This document shows, one piece after another, positions 29,668-39,341 of a DNA stretch of 64,000 bases. Position numbers and translations under genes: made by a program. The notes under the pieces were generated by a model. That model ran no database searches. It was not told the origin of the DNA and saw only the letters and a list, made by a program, of their open reading frames with translations. The stretch is from Chachezhania sediminis (GTDB lineage: Bacteria > Pseudomonadota > Alphaproteobacteria > Rhodobacterales > Rhodobacteraceae). The DNA is taken from assembly GCF_009765275.1 (NCBI RefSeq), contig NZ_VOPH01000012.1, positions 42,762-106,761 on the forward strand, read 5' to 3'. The number at the start of each line of letters is the position of its first letter. Within the stretch, counting starts at the first letter, position 1.

Positions 29668-30960
29668 TCAGAACAGCAGTCGCGGCAGGAATAGCGATAT
29701 CGCCGGGATCCCGGTCAGCAGGGCGATCCGGATGATATCGGCGATCCAGAACGGCACCACGCCGCGGAAGATGGTCGAGGTCGCGACATCCGGCAGCACC
29801 GACCGCAGGACAAAAACGTTGATGCCGATGGGCGGCGTCAGCAGACCGATCTCGACCGACACCACCACGACGATTCCGAACCAGACCGGGTCGAAACCCA
29901 GTTCGACGATGATCGGAAAGAAAATCGGCACCGTCAGCAGGATCATCGACAGGCTTTCCAGCACGCAGCCCAGCACCAGATAGATCAGGACGATGACCAC
30001 AATCACCAGCCAGGGTTGCACGTCCTGCCCGGACACCCAGTCCAGGAAGGCGGTGTGCATGCCGGTATAGTTGATGAACTCGCTGAATATCGTGGCCCCG
30101 ATCAGGACCGCGAACATCACGCCGCTGGTGCGGGCGGAATCGACCAGCACCTCCAGGAAATCGCGGAAACTCATCGACCGCCGCGCCAGCGCGAACAGGA
30201 AGCTGACCCCGGCGCCGACGCCCGCGGCCTCGGTCGGCGTGAACAGGCCGCCATAGATACCGCCGATCACGACCCCGAACAGAAGCAACACTGCCCAGAC
30301 GCCCTTCAGCGCGGCCATCCGTTCGGCCCAGCTCATCCTGGGGCCTGCCGGGCCCGCCGCCGGATTGCGCCAGGTGACGTAGCGCACGGCGATCATGTAG
30401 CCCACCAGCCCGATCAGGCCCGGGATCATGCCGGCGGCGAAGAGCATGCCGATATTCGTTTCGGTGATCACCCCGTAGATGATCAGGATCACGCTGGGCG
30501 GGATCAGGATGCCCAGGGTCCCCCCGGCCGCGATGGACCCGGTGGCCAGACGGTCGTCATAACCGAATTCCCGCATCGACGGCATCGCCACCTTGGCCAT
30601 GGTCGCGGCGGTGGCCAGCGACGATCCGCAGACGGCACTGAAACCGCCGCAGGCCACCACCGTCGCCAAGGATATCCCGCCCCGCAGGTGCCCGACGACC
30701 GCATAGGCGGCGCGGTACAATTCGCCCGAGATGCCGGCCCGGGTCAGGAAATTGCCCATCAGCACGAACAGCGGGATGACCGACAGGTAATAGTTCAGAA
30801 GGCTGGATTTCGTCGTCAGCGCGACCATCGCGAAGGCGGGCCGCCAGGACAGCAGCAGGCCGAAGCCGAAAAAGCCGACAAGACCCAGGGCCACGGCCAG
30901 CGGCACGCGCGCGAAGATCAGGACGAAGGCGGCAAGAACGCCGATCAGGGCTTCGGTCAT
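29668..30960 (-). CDS. TRAP transporter large permease (DctM)
   Basis: This 430-residue membrane protein with ~12 hydrophobic segments is the sodium-coupled translocation subunit of a TRAP transporter. The DctM pattern is clear: FSAVCGSSLATAATMAKVAMP, GGTLGILIPPSVILIIYG and GLLTPPIGINVFVL. Its ATG overlaps the small permease stop by 4 bp (ATGA). It is the last gene of a DctP-DctQ-DctM set preceded by an AraC regulator, so import of an organic acid under that regulator's control is likely. The ligand is unknown. Confidence 0.93.
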   Translation of the reverse strand: MTEALIGVLAAFVLIFARVPLAVALGLVGFFGFGLLLSWRPAFAMVALTTKSSLLNYYLSVIPLFVLMGNFLTRAGISGELYRAAYAVVGHLRGGISLATVVACGGFSAVCGSSLATAATMAKVAMPSMREFGYDDRLATGSIAAGGTLGILIPPSVILIIYGVITETNIGMLFAAGMIPGLIGLVGYMIAVRYVTWRNPAAGPAGPRMSWAERMAALKGVWAVLLLFGVVIGGIYGGLFTPTEAAGVGAGVSFLFALARRSMSFRDFLEVLVDSARTSGVMFAVLIGATIFSEFINYTGMHTAFLDWVSGQDVQPWLVIVVIVLIYLVLGCVLESLSMILLTVPIFFPIIVELGFDPVWFGIVVVVSVEIGLLTPPIGINVFVLRSVLPDVATSTIFRGVVPFWIADIIRIALLTGIPAISLFLPRLLF

Positions 30961-31469
30961 GCTTGGATCAACTTCTCGGGCCGGGCCGCGGCGTAAAGGA
31001 ACGCGGCGGCCGAAATGGCAAAGAACACCGCGATGCCGTAAAGGACGGGCGCAAGGGGCACCTCCAGCAGCGCGGTCTGGCCGCCGAAACGGGCGGTCTT
31101 GTCGCCCTCGATCCAGACGCGCCAGGCGACAAAACCCATGGCGATGGCGCAGATGACGTTGACGACGGCGTCCTGCACCACGCGCAGGCGGTCGGGAATG
31201 AAGACGTCCAGCACGTCGATGGTCGCGTGCATCGCCCGGTAGGCCAGCGACGGGAACACGCAGGCCACGGTCGCTGCAACCGCCAGTTCCGTGATCTCGG
31301 TCGCGCCGGGGATGGGCGCCTGCAGGAAGGTCCGCCCGATCACGTCCAGAAAGGCCGTACCCATCATCGCCATCAGGCCGATCGCCGCCAGCACGTCGCA
31401 GGCAGCGATCATCCAGCGGACGGGTGCCCAGGCACCCGCCGCGGCCCGGTCGGGATCAGTTGTCGCCAA
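30957..31469 (-). CDS. TRAP transporter small permease (DctQ)
   Basis: This 170-residue protein has four hydrophobic segments, typical of DctQ, which holds the binding protein against DctM. The start codon is TTG at 31469: GGAGG sits 6 nt upstream, and the alternative ATG at 31412 would trim into the first helix. This start overlaps the DctP stop by 14 bp and the gene overlaps DctM by 4 bp, so all three are coupled. Confidence 0.88.
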   Translation of the reverse strand: MATTDPDRAAAGAWAPVRWMIAACDVLAAIGLMAMMGTAFLDVIGRTFLQAPIPGATEITELAVAATVACVFPSLAYRAMHATIDVLDVFIPDRLRVVQDAVVNVICAIAMGFVAWRVWIEGDKTARFGGQTALLEVPLAPVLYGIAVFFAISAAAFLYAAARPEKLIQA

Positions 31470-32490
31470 GTTCCGCCTCCAGCTTGGCGATTTCCGCCCG
31501 GAATTCCGCCAGCACGTCGGCGGCGTTCTTCAGGCCCCGCTGTTCGGCGTCGGCGATCCAGGCGGCCTCGATCGGCTTCAGCTTCTCGTGCAGTTCGGCC
31601 GTCAGCCCGGCCGAGGCCTCGTTGATCTGGCCGCCGTTTTCCAGCACGGCTGCGACCCCTTCGGCGTTCAGCCGGACATAGACCTCGCCGATCCGCTTCG
31701 AGAAGACTTCGCCCGAAACGCTCCAGAACGCTTCACGATCCGCGGGCGACAACTCGTCCAGCGCCTCCTGGTTGACGATGAAGGAAATCCCGGTGCTGCC
31801 CAGGCCCCCGGGAACGGTCAGGACATGCTTGATCGACGGTGCGACCTTGAAGGTCTTGATCGTCTCGGTCGACGAGATCATGCCGTCCACCACGCCGGTG
31901 GAGATCAGCTCGTACATCTCGCTGACGGGCTTGTTGACCGGGGCACCGCCCAGTTCGGCGACCATCTTCGACGTCGTGGGCGTGGGCACCCGCAGCTTCA
32001 GCCCGCGGAACCCGTCCAGCGTGTCGACTTTGTCCGACCCCGTGGCCAGCGCCATCGCGCCGACCGAGGCCTTGCCGAAGGGGATGGCGTTTTCGTACTC
32101 GGCGAAGGGTTCCAGATACTTCTTGTAGATCCGCCAGTAGGCAATGGTGATCGCCTCGGCATTGTTGCCCAGGAAGGGCAGTTCGACGATACCGTTCACG
32201 TTGAACCGGCCCGGAGAGTATCCGTCGACGATCAGCGACACGTCCGCCAGCCCGTCGCGGACGACCTCGAACTGGGTGGGCACGGTGCCGACGACCTTGG
32301 GCAGGATGTCCACCTTCACGCGCCCGTCGGTCACCCGTTCGACATCCGCGATCCAGGGTTCGATGACATTGGCCATGAAGCCGTGGGTGGCGGGCAGCCA
32401 GTTGGAATAGCGCAGCGTCGTGTCGGCGCCGGCGGCGGTGGATGCGGCACCGAGCACAAGGCTCAGTGCACAGGTCCGTGCGAAATTCAT
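31456..32490 (-). CDS. TRAP transporter substrate-binding protein (DctP)
   Basis: This 344-residue periplasmic receptor has a Sec signal (residues 1-22, cleavage after AAGA). The DctP fold is indicated by LRYSNWLPATHG near the start, LKLRVPTPTTSKM (the segment with the carboxylate-binding Arg in the family) and VVDGMISSTETIKTFKV. GGAGGAG precedes the ATG at 32490. It is the first gene of the TRAP operon, 95 bp downstream of the AraC regulator. Confidence 0.92.
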   Translation of the reverse strand: MNFARTCALSLVLGAASTAAGADTTLRYSNWLPATHGFMANVIEPWIADVERVTDGRVKVDILPKVVGTVPTQFEVVRDGLADVSLIVDGYSPGRFNVNGIVELPFLGNNAEAITIAYWRIYKKYLEPFAEYENAIPFGKASVGAMALATGSDKVDTLDGFRGLKLRVPTPTTSKMVAELGGAPVNKPVSEMYELISTGVVDGMISSTETIKTFKVAPSIKHVLTVPGGLGSTGISFIVNQEALDELSPADREAFWSVSGEVFSKRIGEVYVRLNAEGVAAVLENGGQINEASAGLTAELHEKLKPIEAAWIADAEQRGLKNAADVLAEFRAEIAKLEAELGDN

Positions 32491-32585
32491 GTGCTCCTCC
32501 CAGAGTGTTCCGGGGGGACTGTCGCGTGGCCAAACCAGAGCCGTCTTGTGTTTTGACGCTGGCCTGGCCCAATTCGCGGGCAGCG

Positions 32586-33395
32586 TCAGGTGCAGGCCAT
32601 GGCCGCCAGCCGGGCACTGCTGTCCACCCGCAGGTTCTGCGATCCGATCCGGATCGACCGCGGCTGCAGGCCGAAGGTCCGCCGGATCGAATGGCTGAAA
32701 TGGCTGGAATCCGGATAGCCCAGGCTGAGCGCGACATCGGTCAGGCTGGTCGAATGATTGGCATGCATCAGGAAAGTCCGCGCCCGCCGCCACATGCGAT
32801 AATTGCGGAACGACGTGCCGGTCTGTTCCTTGAACAGGTGCAGGAACCGGGACGAGGACAGGCCGACGCTTTCCGCGATTTCCGATGCCAGCGTCTGGCT
32901 TTCCAGGCCCTGAAGCTCCATCTCTTCCAGCGCGTCGTCGATCCTCGGGTCCAGACTGCGTTCGCCCAGCACCCGGCCCAGGACGATCCGGTCGAAGGCC
33001 GCCGCCGAAATCTCGCCATCCGGTGCCCGACAGGCCAGCCGCGCGGCGGCCCCGCGCAGGCGCAACAGGTGCCCGGTCCGGCGGTCGGGATCGGCATAGT
33101 CCGCCAGCAGGCGCTCCATCTCGCCCTGCACGAGCCGCTCGGGTTCGATCAGGACGCTGATGACGCTGCCGCAATCCGACACGACCTGGTGGTCCTGGTA
33201 GGGGGCCACGATGGCCAGGTCGCACCGGAACCAGTCGCCGTTGCCGTATTTCAGGCGCATTCCCCCGGCCGGCGACAGATAGACCGACGCGGCCCCAAGA
33301 CGCCGCGTCTTCATTCTGTGTCCCAGCAGGCCGAAATAGAAAACACGATCCTCCAGCACCAGCATGTACCGGTTCGCGTCGACTTCAAGCGTCAT
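32586..33395 (-). CDS. AraC-family transcriptional regulator
   Basis: This 269-residue protein has a C-terminal double helix-turn-helix of the AraC type (~160-250: LASEIAESVGLSSSRFLHLF and DVALSLGYPDSSHFSHSIRR) and a cupin-like N-terminal sensing region. GGGAGG 5 nt before 33395 fixes the start; the frame is open to 33497 but without a ribosome site. It lies directly upstream of the DctPQM operon and divergent from a glutathione transferase gene, so control of either or both is plausible. Confidence 0.88.
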   Translation of the reverse strand: MTLEVDANRYMLVLEDRVFYFGLLGHRMKTRRLGAASVYLSPAGGMRLKYGNGDWFRCDLAIVAPYQDHQVVSDCGSVISVLIEPERLVQGEMERLLADYADPDRRTGHLLRLRGAAARLACRAPDGEISAAAFDRIVLGRVLGERSLDPRIDDALEEMELQGLESQTLASEIAESVGLSSSRFLHLFKEQTGTSFRNYRMWRRARTFLMHANHSTSLTDVALSLGYPDSSHFSHSIRRTFGLQPRSIRIGSQNLRVDSSARLAAMACT

Positions 33396-33612
33396 GACTG
33401 CCTCCCTACAGCATGAAACGGTCCGGCCCCCGGCGCTCCTCAACGCATTTTGGGTGACGGCCTTCCAAAGGCTAGACGACGGGATCGCCACGTTCAACGT
33501 TTCGTCGGACGATGTTCAAACCCTTGTCAGCGGTCCCGGGCGCAGCGCCTTCACGCAATCCCGACCGGCCGCGGGGCCCTAGACTTCGCCCCGTCCAAGG
33601 GGGGAAATCTTC

Positions 33613-34269
33613 ATGCTGGAACTCTGGCACTGCCACGATGCGCGGTCCTTCCGGGCGCTCTGGGCGCTGGAGGAACTGGGCCTGACCTACAGGCTGCACA
33701 TGCTGCCGTTCCCGCCGCGCGCATTTCGCAAGGACTATCTGGCGGAAAACCCGCTGGGCACGATCCCGCTGCTGGTCGACGGGGCGACCCGGATGACGGA
33801 AAGCGCCGCGATCCCGCACTACCTGTCGACGGTGCACGGGTCTGGCCGGCTGGCCCGGGCCCCCGGCGACTTGGATTACGGCGCCTATCTGAACTGGCTG
33901 CACCATGGCGAGGCGACACTGACCTTCCCGCAGACGATCTATCTGCGCTACGCGATTCTGGAACCCGCCGAACGACGCCAGCCGCAGGTGGCCGAGGACT
34001 ATGGCAAGTGGTTCCTGGCCCGGCTGCGGCTGGCCGAGGAAGCCCTGTCGGACGGGCGCGATCACCTGCTGGCCTCGGGCTTTTCCAATGCCGACATCTC
34101 GGTCGGCTACGCGATCCAGCTGGCGCGAAGGATCGGGCTGGGGGCGGATCTTCCGCCCAGGTGCCTGGCGCTTTTAGACCGGCTGTCCGCCCGCGACGGC
34201 TTTCGCCGCGCGAAGGCGGCACAGGAGGCGGCGATGCAGGCGGCAGGGCTGGAAGCGCCCGTCCTCTGA
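33613..34269 (+). CDS. Glutathione S-transferase family protein
   Basis: This 218-residue protein has an N-terminal thioredoxin-fold domain (~1-80, LELWHCHDARSFRALWALEE with ENPLGTIPLLVDG and the glutathione-contacting MTESAAIPHYL) followed by an all-helical domain. The architecture is that of soluble bacterial glutathione transferases. A role in conjugation, isomerisation or dehalogenation cannot be chosen from sequence. It is followed 85 bp later by a beta-keto acid cleavage enzyme on the same strand. Confidence 0.87.
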   Translation: MLELWHCHDARSFRALWALEELGLTYRLHMLPFPPRAFRKDYLAENPLGTIPLLVDGATRMTESAAIPHYLSTVHGSGRLARAPGDLDYGAYLNWLHHGEATLTFPQTIYLRYAILEPAERRQPQVAEDYGKWFLARLRLAEEALSDGRDHLLASGFSNADISVGYAIQLARRIGLGADLPPRCLALLDRLSARDGFRRAKAAQEAAMQAAGLEAPVL

Positions 34270-34354
34270 CCCCTCACCCTCAGCGCCTGTGCGCAAGCGG
34301 CCCCCGCCCGTCGGGCCTATCCAGACCGGGCACCTGCAAGATCCCGGAGGCATC

Positions 34355-35212
34355 ATGTCCAAGGCCATCATCACCTGCGCGCTGAACGGCGTGCTGACCA
34401 ACCCCAAGCAGCACAACGTGCCGGTCACGCCCGCGGAAATGGCGCAGGAGGCCCGCCGGGCCTATGACGAAGGCGCCAGCGTCATGCACATCCACCTGCG
34501 CCGGCAAGGACCGGATCAGGGGCACCTGGCATCCTGGGACATAGACCTGTCCCACGCCGTCCAGGCCGCGATCCGCGAGGCCTGCCCAGAAGTGGTGATC
34601 AACCACACCACCGGCACGGTCGGCCCGATCTACCAGGCGGCGCTGGACGTGGTGGCAGCGACAAAGCCGGAAATGGCGGCCTGCAACGCGGGCTCGCTCA
34701 ACTACCTGAAACTCAGGTCCAACGGCGATTGGGCCTGGCCGCCGATGATGTTCGACAACCCGGTGGAAAAGGTGCAGGCCTTCATCGACGTGATGAAGAC
34801 GGCCGGCACCATCCCGGAATTCGAGTGTTTCGACACCGGCATCGTGCGCTGCGTGGACATGTACCAGAAGAACGGCATGTTCGAAGGCACGGCACAGATG
34901 AACTTCGTCATGGGCGTGGCCTCGGGCATGCCGGCCGAACCGGCGCTGCTGCCAATCCTGGCGGGCCTCGCGCCGGAAGATTCGCGCTGGCAGGTCACCG
35001 CCATCGGCCGGGCCGAGATCTGGGACCTGCACCGCCGCGCGGCGGAACTGGGGGGCCACCTGCGCACCGGGCTGGAGGACACGTTCTACCTGTCCACGGG
35101 CGAAAAGGTGACGTCGAACGGCCAGTTGATCGCCGAAATGGCCCGCACTGCCCGCGACGCAGGGCGCGAGGTCGCCTCGCCCGCCGAGGCGCGCGCGATC
35201 CTGGGCCTGTGA
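34355..35212 (+). CDS. Beta-keto acid cleavage enzyme (BKACE, 3-keto-5-aminohexanoate cleavage family)
   Basis: This 285-residue TIM-barrel protein belongs to the former DUF849 family. Members react a beta-keto acid with acetyl-CoA to give acetoacetate and a new acyl-CoA. Zinc ligands are visible at His45 and His47 (VMHIHLR) and Glu241 (TGLEDTF). CGGAGG lies just before the ATG at 34355; the earlier in-frame start at 34289 is rejected. The substrate among the many BKACE subtypes is undetermined. Surrounding CoA ligase and acyl-CoA dehydrogenase genes suggest its acyl-CoA product is degraded further. Confidence 0.88.
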   Translation: MSKAIITCALNGVLTNPKQHNVPVTPAEMAQEARRAYDEGASVMHIHLRRQGPDQGHLASWDIDLSHAVQAAIREACPEVVINHTTGTVGPIYQAALDVVAATKPEMAACNAGSLNYLKLRSNGDWAWPPMMFDNPVEKVQAFIDVMKTAGTIPEFECFDTGIVRCVDMYQKNGMFEGTAQMNFVMGVASGMPAEPALLPILAGLAPEDSRWQVTAIGRAEIWDLHRRAAELGGHLRTGLEDTFYLSTGEKVTSNGQLIAEMARTARDAGREVASPAEARAILGL

Positions 35213-35427
35213 CGGCAGAGCCCACCTTTCCGGCATTGTCTGTTTGACGGATTGCGTCCCTGGTCACGACCGGGGGCGCAAGAACAGGGTTTCCGTTCCA
35301 GGCGCGCACATGGGGGCAAAAGGGGTCGGCCCCTCCAGTCGGAAGGGTGCCCGATCCACGTCCCCCCGGCGGCACGGGCCGAGGCGAAACCACCGCTCCC
35401 GGACCCCACCCACTGACATTTCGCGGA

Positions 35428-35448
35428 TCTGGCGCTGACGGCGCCAGA
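35428..35448. terminator. Hairpin between convergent BKACE and acyl-CoA dehydrogenase genes
   Basis: TCTGGCGC and GCGCCAGA form an 8-bp stem with a 5-nt loop in the 252-bp convergent gap. No T-tract follows. Confidence 0.45.
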
Positions 35449-35464
35449 CCGATGGGCCCCGCCC

Positions 35465-36643
35465 CTAGATCCCCAGCTGCGAGGCAGCAAGGTTGCGCAT
35501 GACCTCGTCCGTCCCGCCCCCGATGGTCAGGACCTTCACCTCGCGGTAGATCCGTTCCGAGGCGGTGCCCTGCATGAAGCCCATGCCGCCCAGGATCTGC
35601 ACGGCCTGGTCGGCGCAGAACTTCATCGCTTCGGTGGCCTGGATCTTTGCCATGCTGGTCCGCGCCACGTGCACGTTCAGCGGGTCCAGCCCCTCCATCC
35701 GGCGCCAGATGATGTCATGGGTCAGCGTCCGCGCCGCATCGATCCGGGCGGCCATGTCGACCAGCTTGTGGCGGATCACCTGTTGTTCGGTCAGCGTGCC
35801 GCCGAAGGCGCGGCGCTGCCTGGCCCAGGCCAGGGCCTCTTCGTAGCAGACCTGCGCCATGGAATAGGCCTGCACCGCGATAATCAGCCGTTCGCTGTTG
35901 AAATTCATCATCGCGGCGCGAAAGCCCTGGCCCTCGACCCCGATCAGGTGATCGGCCGGCACGCGGCAATCGGTGAACGTCAGGTGCGCGGTGTCGGACG
36001 CCCACCAGCCCATCTTCTTCAGCGCGCGCCGCTCCAGCCCCGGCGTGTCGCCTTCGACCAGCAGGAAGGAAATCCCGCCCGCCCCCCGTGAAACGGGATC
36101 GGTCCGGACCGCCACGGTGATCACATCGGCCTGCATGCCCGAGGTGATGAAGGTCTTCTCTCCGTTCACGACGAAATGGTCGCCGTCGCGCACCGCCGTC
36201 GTGCGCAGCGCCGCCACGTCGGACCCGCCGCCCGGTTCCGTCACCGCCAGCGCCGCGATCTTCTCGCCCGCGATCACCGGCACGGCAAAGGCCGCGCAAA
36301 GCGCATCGCTGCCATGGGCCACGACCGGCGGGATGCCGATGGAATGCGAGCCGAGCGAGGCACAGACCCCGCCTGCGCCGCAGCGGGCCATCTCCTCGGT
36401 CACGACGACCTGCATGAAGAAGTCGCCGGCGGATCCGCCGACCTCCTCCGGAAACAGCACGCCTTGGATGCCCATGCGGGCCGCCTTTCGGTAAAGGTCG
36501 CGCGGCAGGTGACCGGCCGCTTCCCAGGCCTCGACATTCGGCGTGATGTCGCGCGCGACGAAGGCGCGAAGGCTCTGGCGGAAGGCCTGGTGCGCTTCGG
36601 TGAAGTAACGGTCTGGCCTGGAATTGTCGTACATGTCGGGCAT
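35465..36643 (-). CDS. Acyl-CoA dehydrogenase
   Basis: This 392-residue flavoprotein has FAD/acyl-CoA motifs ALAVTEPGGGSDVAAL, GEKTFITSG and the C-terminal GGMGFMQGTASERIYREVK. As in the other dehydrogenase of this window, the YEGT Glu is absent (LTIGGGTDE) and the helix-G Glu in NSERLI is the likely base. GGGGGA just before 36643 supports this start over 36691. It follows a TetR regulator, a CoA ligase and a Baeyer-Villiger monooxygenase on the same strand, so it probably oxidises the acyl-CoA made by that ligase. Confidence 0.88.
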   Translation of the reverse strand: MPDMYDNSRPDRYFTEAHQAFRQSLRAFVARDITPNVEAWEAAGHLPRDLYRKAARMGIQGVLFPEEVGGSAGDFFMQVVVTEEMARCGAGGVCASLGSHSIGIPPVVAHGSDALCAAFAVPVIAGEKIAALAVTEPGGGSDVAALRTTAVRDGDHFVVNGEKTFITSGMQADVITVAVRTDPVSRGAGGISFLLVEGDTPGLERRALKKMGWWASDTAHLTFTDCRVPADHLIGVEGQGFRAAMMNFNSERLIIAVQAYSMAQVCYEEALAWARQRRAFGGTLTEQQVIRHKLVDMAARIDAARTLTHDIIWRRMEGLDPLNVHVARTSMAKIQATEAMKFCADQAVQILGGMGFMQGTASERIYREVKVLTIGGGTDEVMRNLAASQLGI

Positions 36644-36898
36644 GGTCCCCCTTTTATGGGCCCCAGCCTGGCACAAGACCGACGACAACACTTGTTTTCA
36701 GCGGCTACCGCGACCGCCGTCCCGGGACGGCGCCCCCCGGGGGATGGCACCGTTTCAACCGCCCGACTTTTCATCGCCGGCGGCGCAGGTCAGCCCCGTC
36801 GGGCACGCGCACGTCCGGACGGCGCATGTTGCGCGCCCCCGGCAGTTACGCCGGCACAGTCCCGAACCGCGTCCGTCCTGCGCCGGTCCCGCCGCGGC

Positions 36899-37567
36899 CT
36901 AGTCCGGAATGTCGCAGTAAAGGGCCGCGGTCAGGGTTTCCGTCAGGCCGTCCAGCGCATCCGGATCCCCCCACAGCTTGCCGCCGGTGGGGTCGAGCAC
37001 AAAGGCGGCCTCGCGCGCGGACAGGCTGGCCTGCGCAAACTGGAAGAAGAAGATCATCCGCCGGTTCACCACGGGCCGCGGCACGTCGGGCAGCGCGGTC
37101 GCGATATGTTCGATACAGCGTTCGAAACTGTTGTCGCCTTCGCTGCGCACCGCCGCGATGAACATGTCGCGATGGTTCAGCTGCATAACGGAAATGAACC
37201 GCATGTGACCGAAGCCGATGGGCAGGTCGGTGCGCTGTTCGGGATCGCCGGTGCCCGTCGTCTCGACCCGCAGGATCGTGTCGACCACGTCGCGCACGGT
37301 GATGGGCGTGCCCCGCGCCTCCAGCGCGTCCAGCGCGGCGTTCCGGGCGCGCCGTGTCCGCTTCAGCGCATCCTGCACCAGCTCGCGGATCAGGTCGTCC
37401 TTGGTGCGGAAGTAATAGTGGATCCCGGCGGAATTCTTGACCCCGGCATCGTTCAGGATCGCCCGGACCGAGATCCCGTCGATCCCGTGACGCGAGAAGA
37501 GCCGGATGGCCGAGGTCTTCAGCCGTTCCCGCGTGTCTTCGTCTTCGGCTGGCTTTGCCATGAGCAT
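36899..37567 (-). CDS. TetR-family transcriptional regulator
   Basis: This 222-residue protein has an N-terminal helix-turn-helix (~15-60, AIRLFSRHGIDGISVRAILN and SAGIHYYFRTKDDLI) and an all-helical ligand domain. The start is 37567 (an ATG two codons later is equally possible). It sits within the cluster of the ligase and acyl-CoA dehydrogenase and most likely senses an acyl-CoA or a ketone precursor. Confidence 0.87.
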   Translation of the reverse strand: MLMAKPAEDEDTRERLKTSAIRLFSRHGIDGISVRAILNDAGVKNSAGIHYYFRTKDDLIRELVQDALKRTRRARNAALDALEARGTPITVRDVVDTILRVETTGTGDPEQRTDLPIGFGHMRFISVMQLNHRDMFIAAVRSEGDNSFERCIEHIATALPDVPRPVVNRRMIFFFQFAQASLSAREAAFVLDPTGGKLWGDPDALDGLTETLTAALYCDIPD

Positions 37568-37639
37568 GTCCCGGTCTGTTTCCTTCCGCTTACCCGCAGG
37601 CAGGCGGAAGGTCAAAAGCCCCGTGGGGGGACATTGCAA

Positions 37640-39286
37640 TCAGGCGATGCGTTCGCCGGTCAGGCGGATGCCATGGGCTTCGCGATCCCAGGTATCGGCA
37701 GTGATGCCTTCCTTGCGCAGCTCGGCCTTCATGACCTTTTCGCTGGGCGTCCTGGGCAACCGGTCCATGAAACGGATGTAGCGCGGTACCATGAAATAGG
37801 GCAGCGCCTCGCGCATGAACTCGAACACCTCCATCCGGTCCAGGCTCTGCCCCTCGACCGCCGACAGGATCACCATCACGTCGTCCTCGCCGAATTCCGA
37901 CGGCACGCCGATCACGGCAGCCTCCAGGATCGCGGGGTGGCGCAGGATCAGGCCCTCGACCTCCATGGACGAGATGTTCTCGCCCCGGCGCCGGATCGCA
38001 TCCTTGGTGCGGTCCACGAAGTAGAAATAGCCGTCCTCGTCACGCCGGAAGGCGTCGCCGGTATGGAACCAGCCGTTGCGCCAGGCCTTCGCCGTGGCCT
38101 CGGGGTTGTTGTAGTAGCCCGAATTCATCGCCCAGGGCCGGTCGGTGCGCACCAGCATCTCGCCCACTTCGCCCACCGGCACCTCGCAATCGTTGTCGTC
38201 CACCAGCCGCACCTCGACGCCCCGGCGGACTTTGCCGCAGGTGCCCTGCCGGGTCGGGTTCGCCTCGGACACGCAGGGCGACGACGCCTCGGTCATGTTG
38301 AAGATCGTGTAGATGTCGATCCCAAAGCGCTGGCGGAAGGATTCAAGCTCGGCCGTGATCGGCACCACGATGGCCTTCTTCAGCCCGTGGCCCCGGTCCA
38401 TGTCCGACGGGGGCTGCTTTTCCAGGAAGGTCGCCATGACGCCCAGCAGGAAGGCCACGGTCGCGCCGCAACGGTGGACGGAATTCCAGAAGGTCTTGGT
38501 ATCGAACCGTTCGATCATCGCGAAGGAGGCGCCGCGCACGAACATCACGTACATCGGCCCCATGCCGCCCAGGTGGAACATGGGCGCGTTGATCAGATAT
38601 CGATCGGTTTCGTCCACGAAGGGCCATGTTTCCGGGCCCGCGTTGGAATAAAGCTGCACGTAGGAGATCAGCACCGCCTTCGACGGCCCCGTGGTGCCCG
38701 AGGTGAAGACGATCGCCATCGGATCCCAGGGTTCGATGGCACGGCCCGGCGCCCGGATCGTGCCCTGTTCCGGCAGCAGTACGTCGTCATAGCGCGACAC
38801 CTTCAGCGAACCTATGGCCACCGGATCGCCGCCCTGGACGATCACGTGTTCCAGCGCCGCGGTCGGTACATCGGCCAGACGCGGGGCCAGGACCGCGTGC
38901 ACGATGGCCAGCTTCGCATCCGACAGCTTGACCACGTGCTCCAACAAACCGCCGCGATAGGCCGTGTTGATGGGCACATAGACCGCGCCCAGATAGTTCA
39001 GGGCGAACATGATCCGGATCTGTTCGCGGTTGTTGGGCATGAAGACCAGGACCATGTCGCCCTGCCCGACGCCCTGCTGCTGAAGGCCAAGGGCGGTCTG
39101 CCGGACAAGGTCATGGAACCGGGCGTAGGTCCATTCCTCCAGATTGTCGTCGAACTTGGCAAAAACCTTGTCGCCCTGTTCGGCAGCCAGCCGTTCCAGC
39201 GTCGGCCGGGTCACGACCGTGTCACGGCCGGGCACGCGGGGGTCCCGGATGACCGCGCCTTCGGGCATCGCTTCTGCGTTGATCAT
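37640..39286 (-). CDS. AMP-forming acyl-CoA ligase, CaiC-like
   Basis: This 548-residue adenylate-forming enzyme resembles crotonobetaine/carnitine-CoA ligases. The P-loop is FTSGTTGPSKAVLIS, where the usual PKG is altered to SKA, keeping the Lys but losing the following Gly. The other motifs are regular: FNMTEASSPC, HTGDAFRRDEDGYFYFVDR and the catalytic Lys in TPSEKVMKAELR. GGGAGG precedes 39286. It is 55 bp downstream of the Baeyer-Villiger monooxygenase and 72 bp upstream of the TetR gene, one likely operon. Confidence 0.86.
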   Translation of the reverse strand: MINAEAMPEGAVIRDPRVPGRDTVVTRPTLERLAAEQGDKVFAKFDDNLEEWTYARFHDLVRQTALGLQQQGVGQGDMVLVFMPNNREQIRIMFALNYLGAVYVPINTAYRGGLLEHVVKLSDAKLAIVHAVLAPRLADVPTAALEHVIVQGGDPVAIGSLKVSRYDDVLLPEQGTIRAPGRAIEPWDPMAIVFTSGTTGPSKAVLISYVQLYSNAGPETWPFVDETDRYLINAPMFHLGGMGPMYVMFVRGASFAMIERFDTKTFWNSVHRCGATVAFLLGVMATFLEKQPPSDMDRGHGLKKAIVVPITAELESFRQRFGIDIYTIFNMTEASSPCVSEANPTRQGTCGKVRRGVEVRLVDDNDCEVPVGEVGEMLVRTDRPWAMNSGYYNNPEATAKAWRNGWFHTGDAFRRDEDGYFYFVDRTKDAIRRRGENISSMEVEGLILRHPAILEAAVIGVPSEFGEDDVMVILSAVEGQSLDRMEVFEFMREALPYFMVPRYIRFMDRLPRTPSEKVMKAELRKEGITADTWDREAHGIRLTGERIA

Positions 39287-39341
39287 TGTGTCCTCCCTGA
39301 AATCCCTTGTCGGCGTTGCGCCGGACCCTCCTCCGGTCCGG

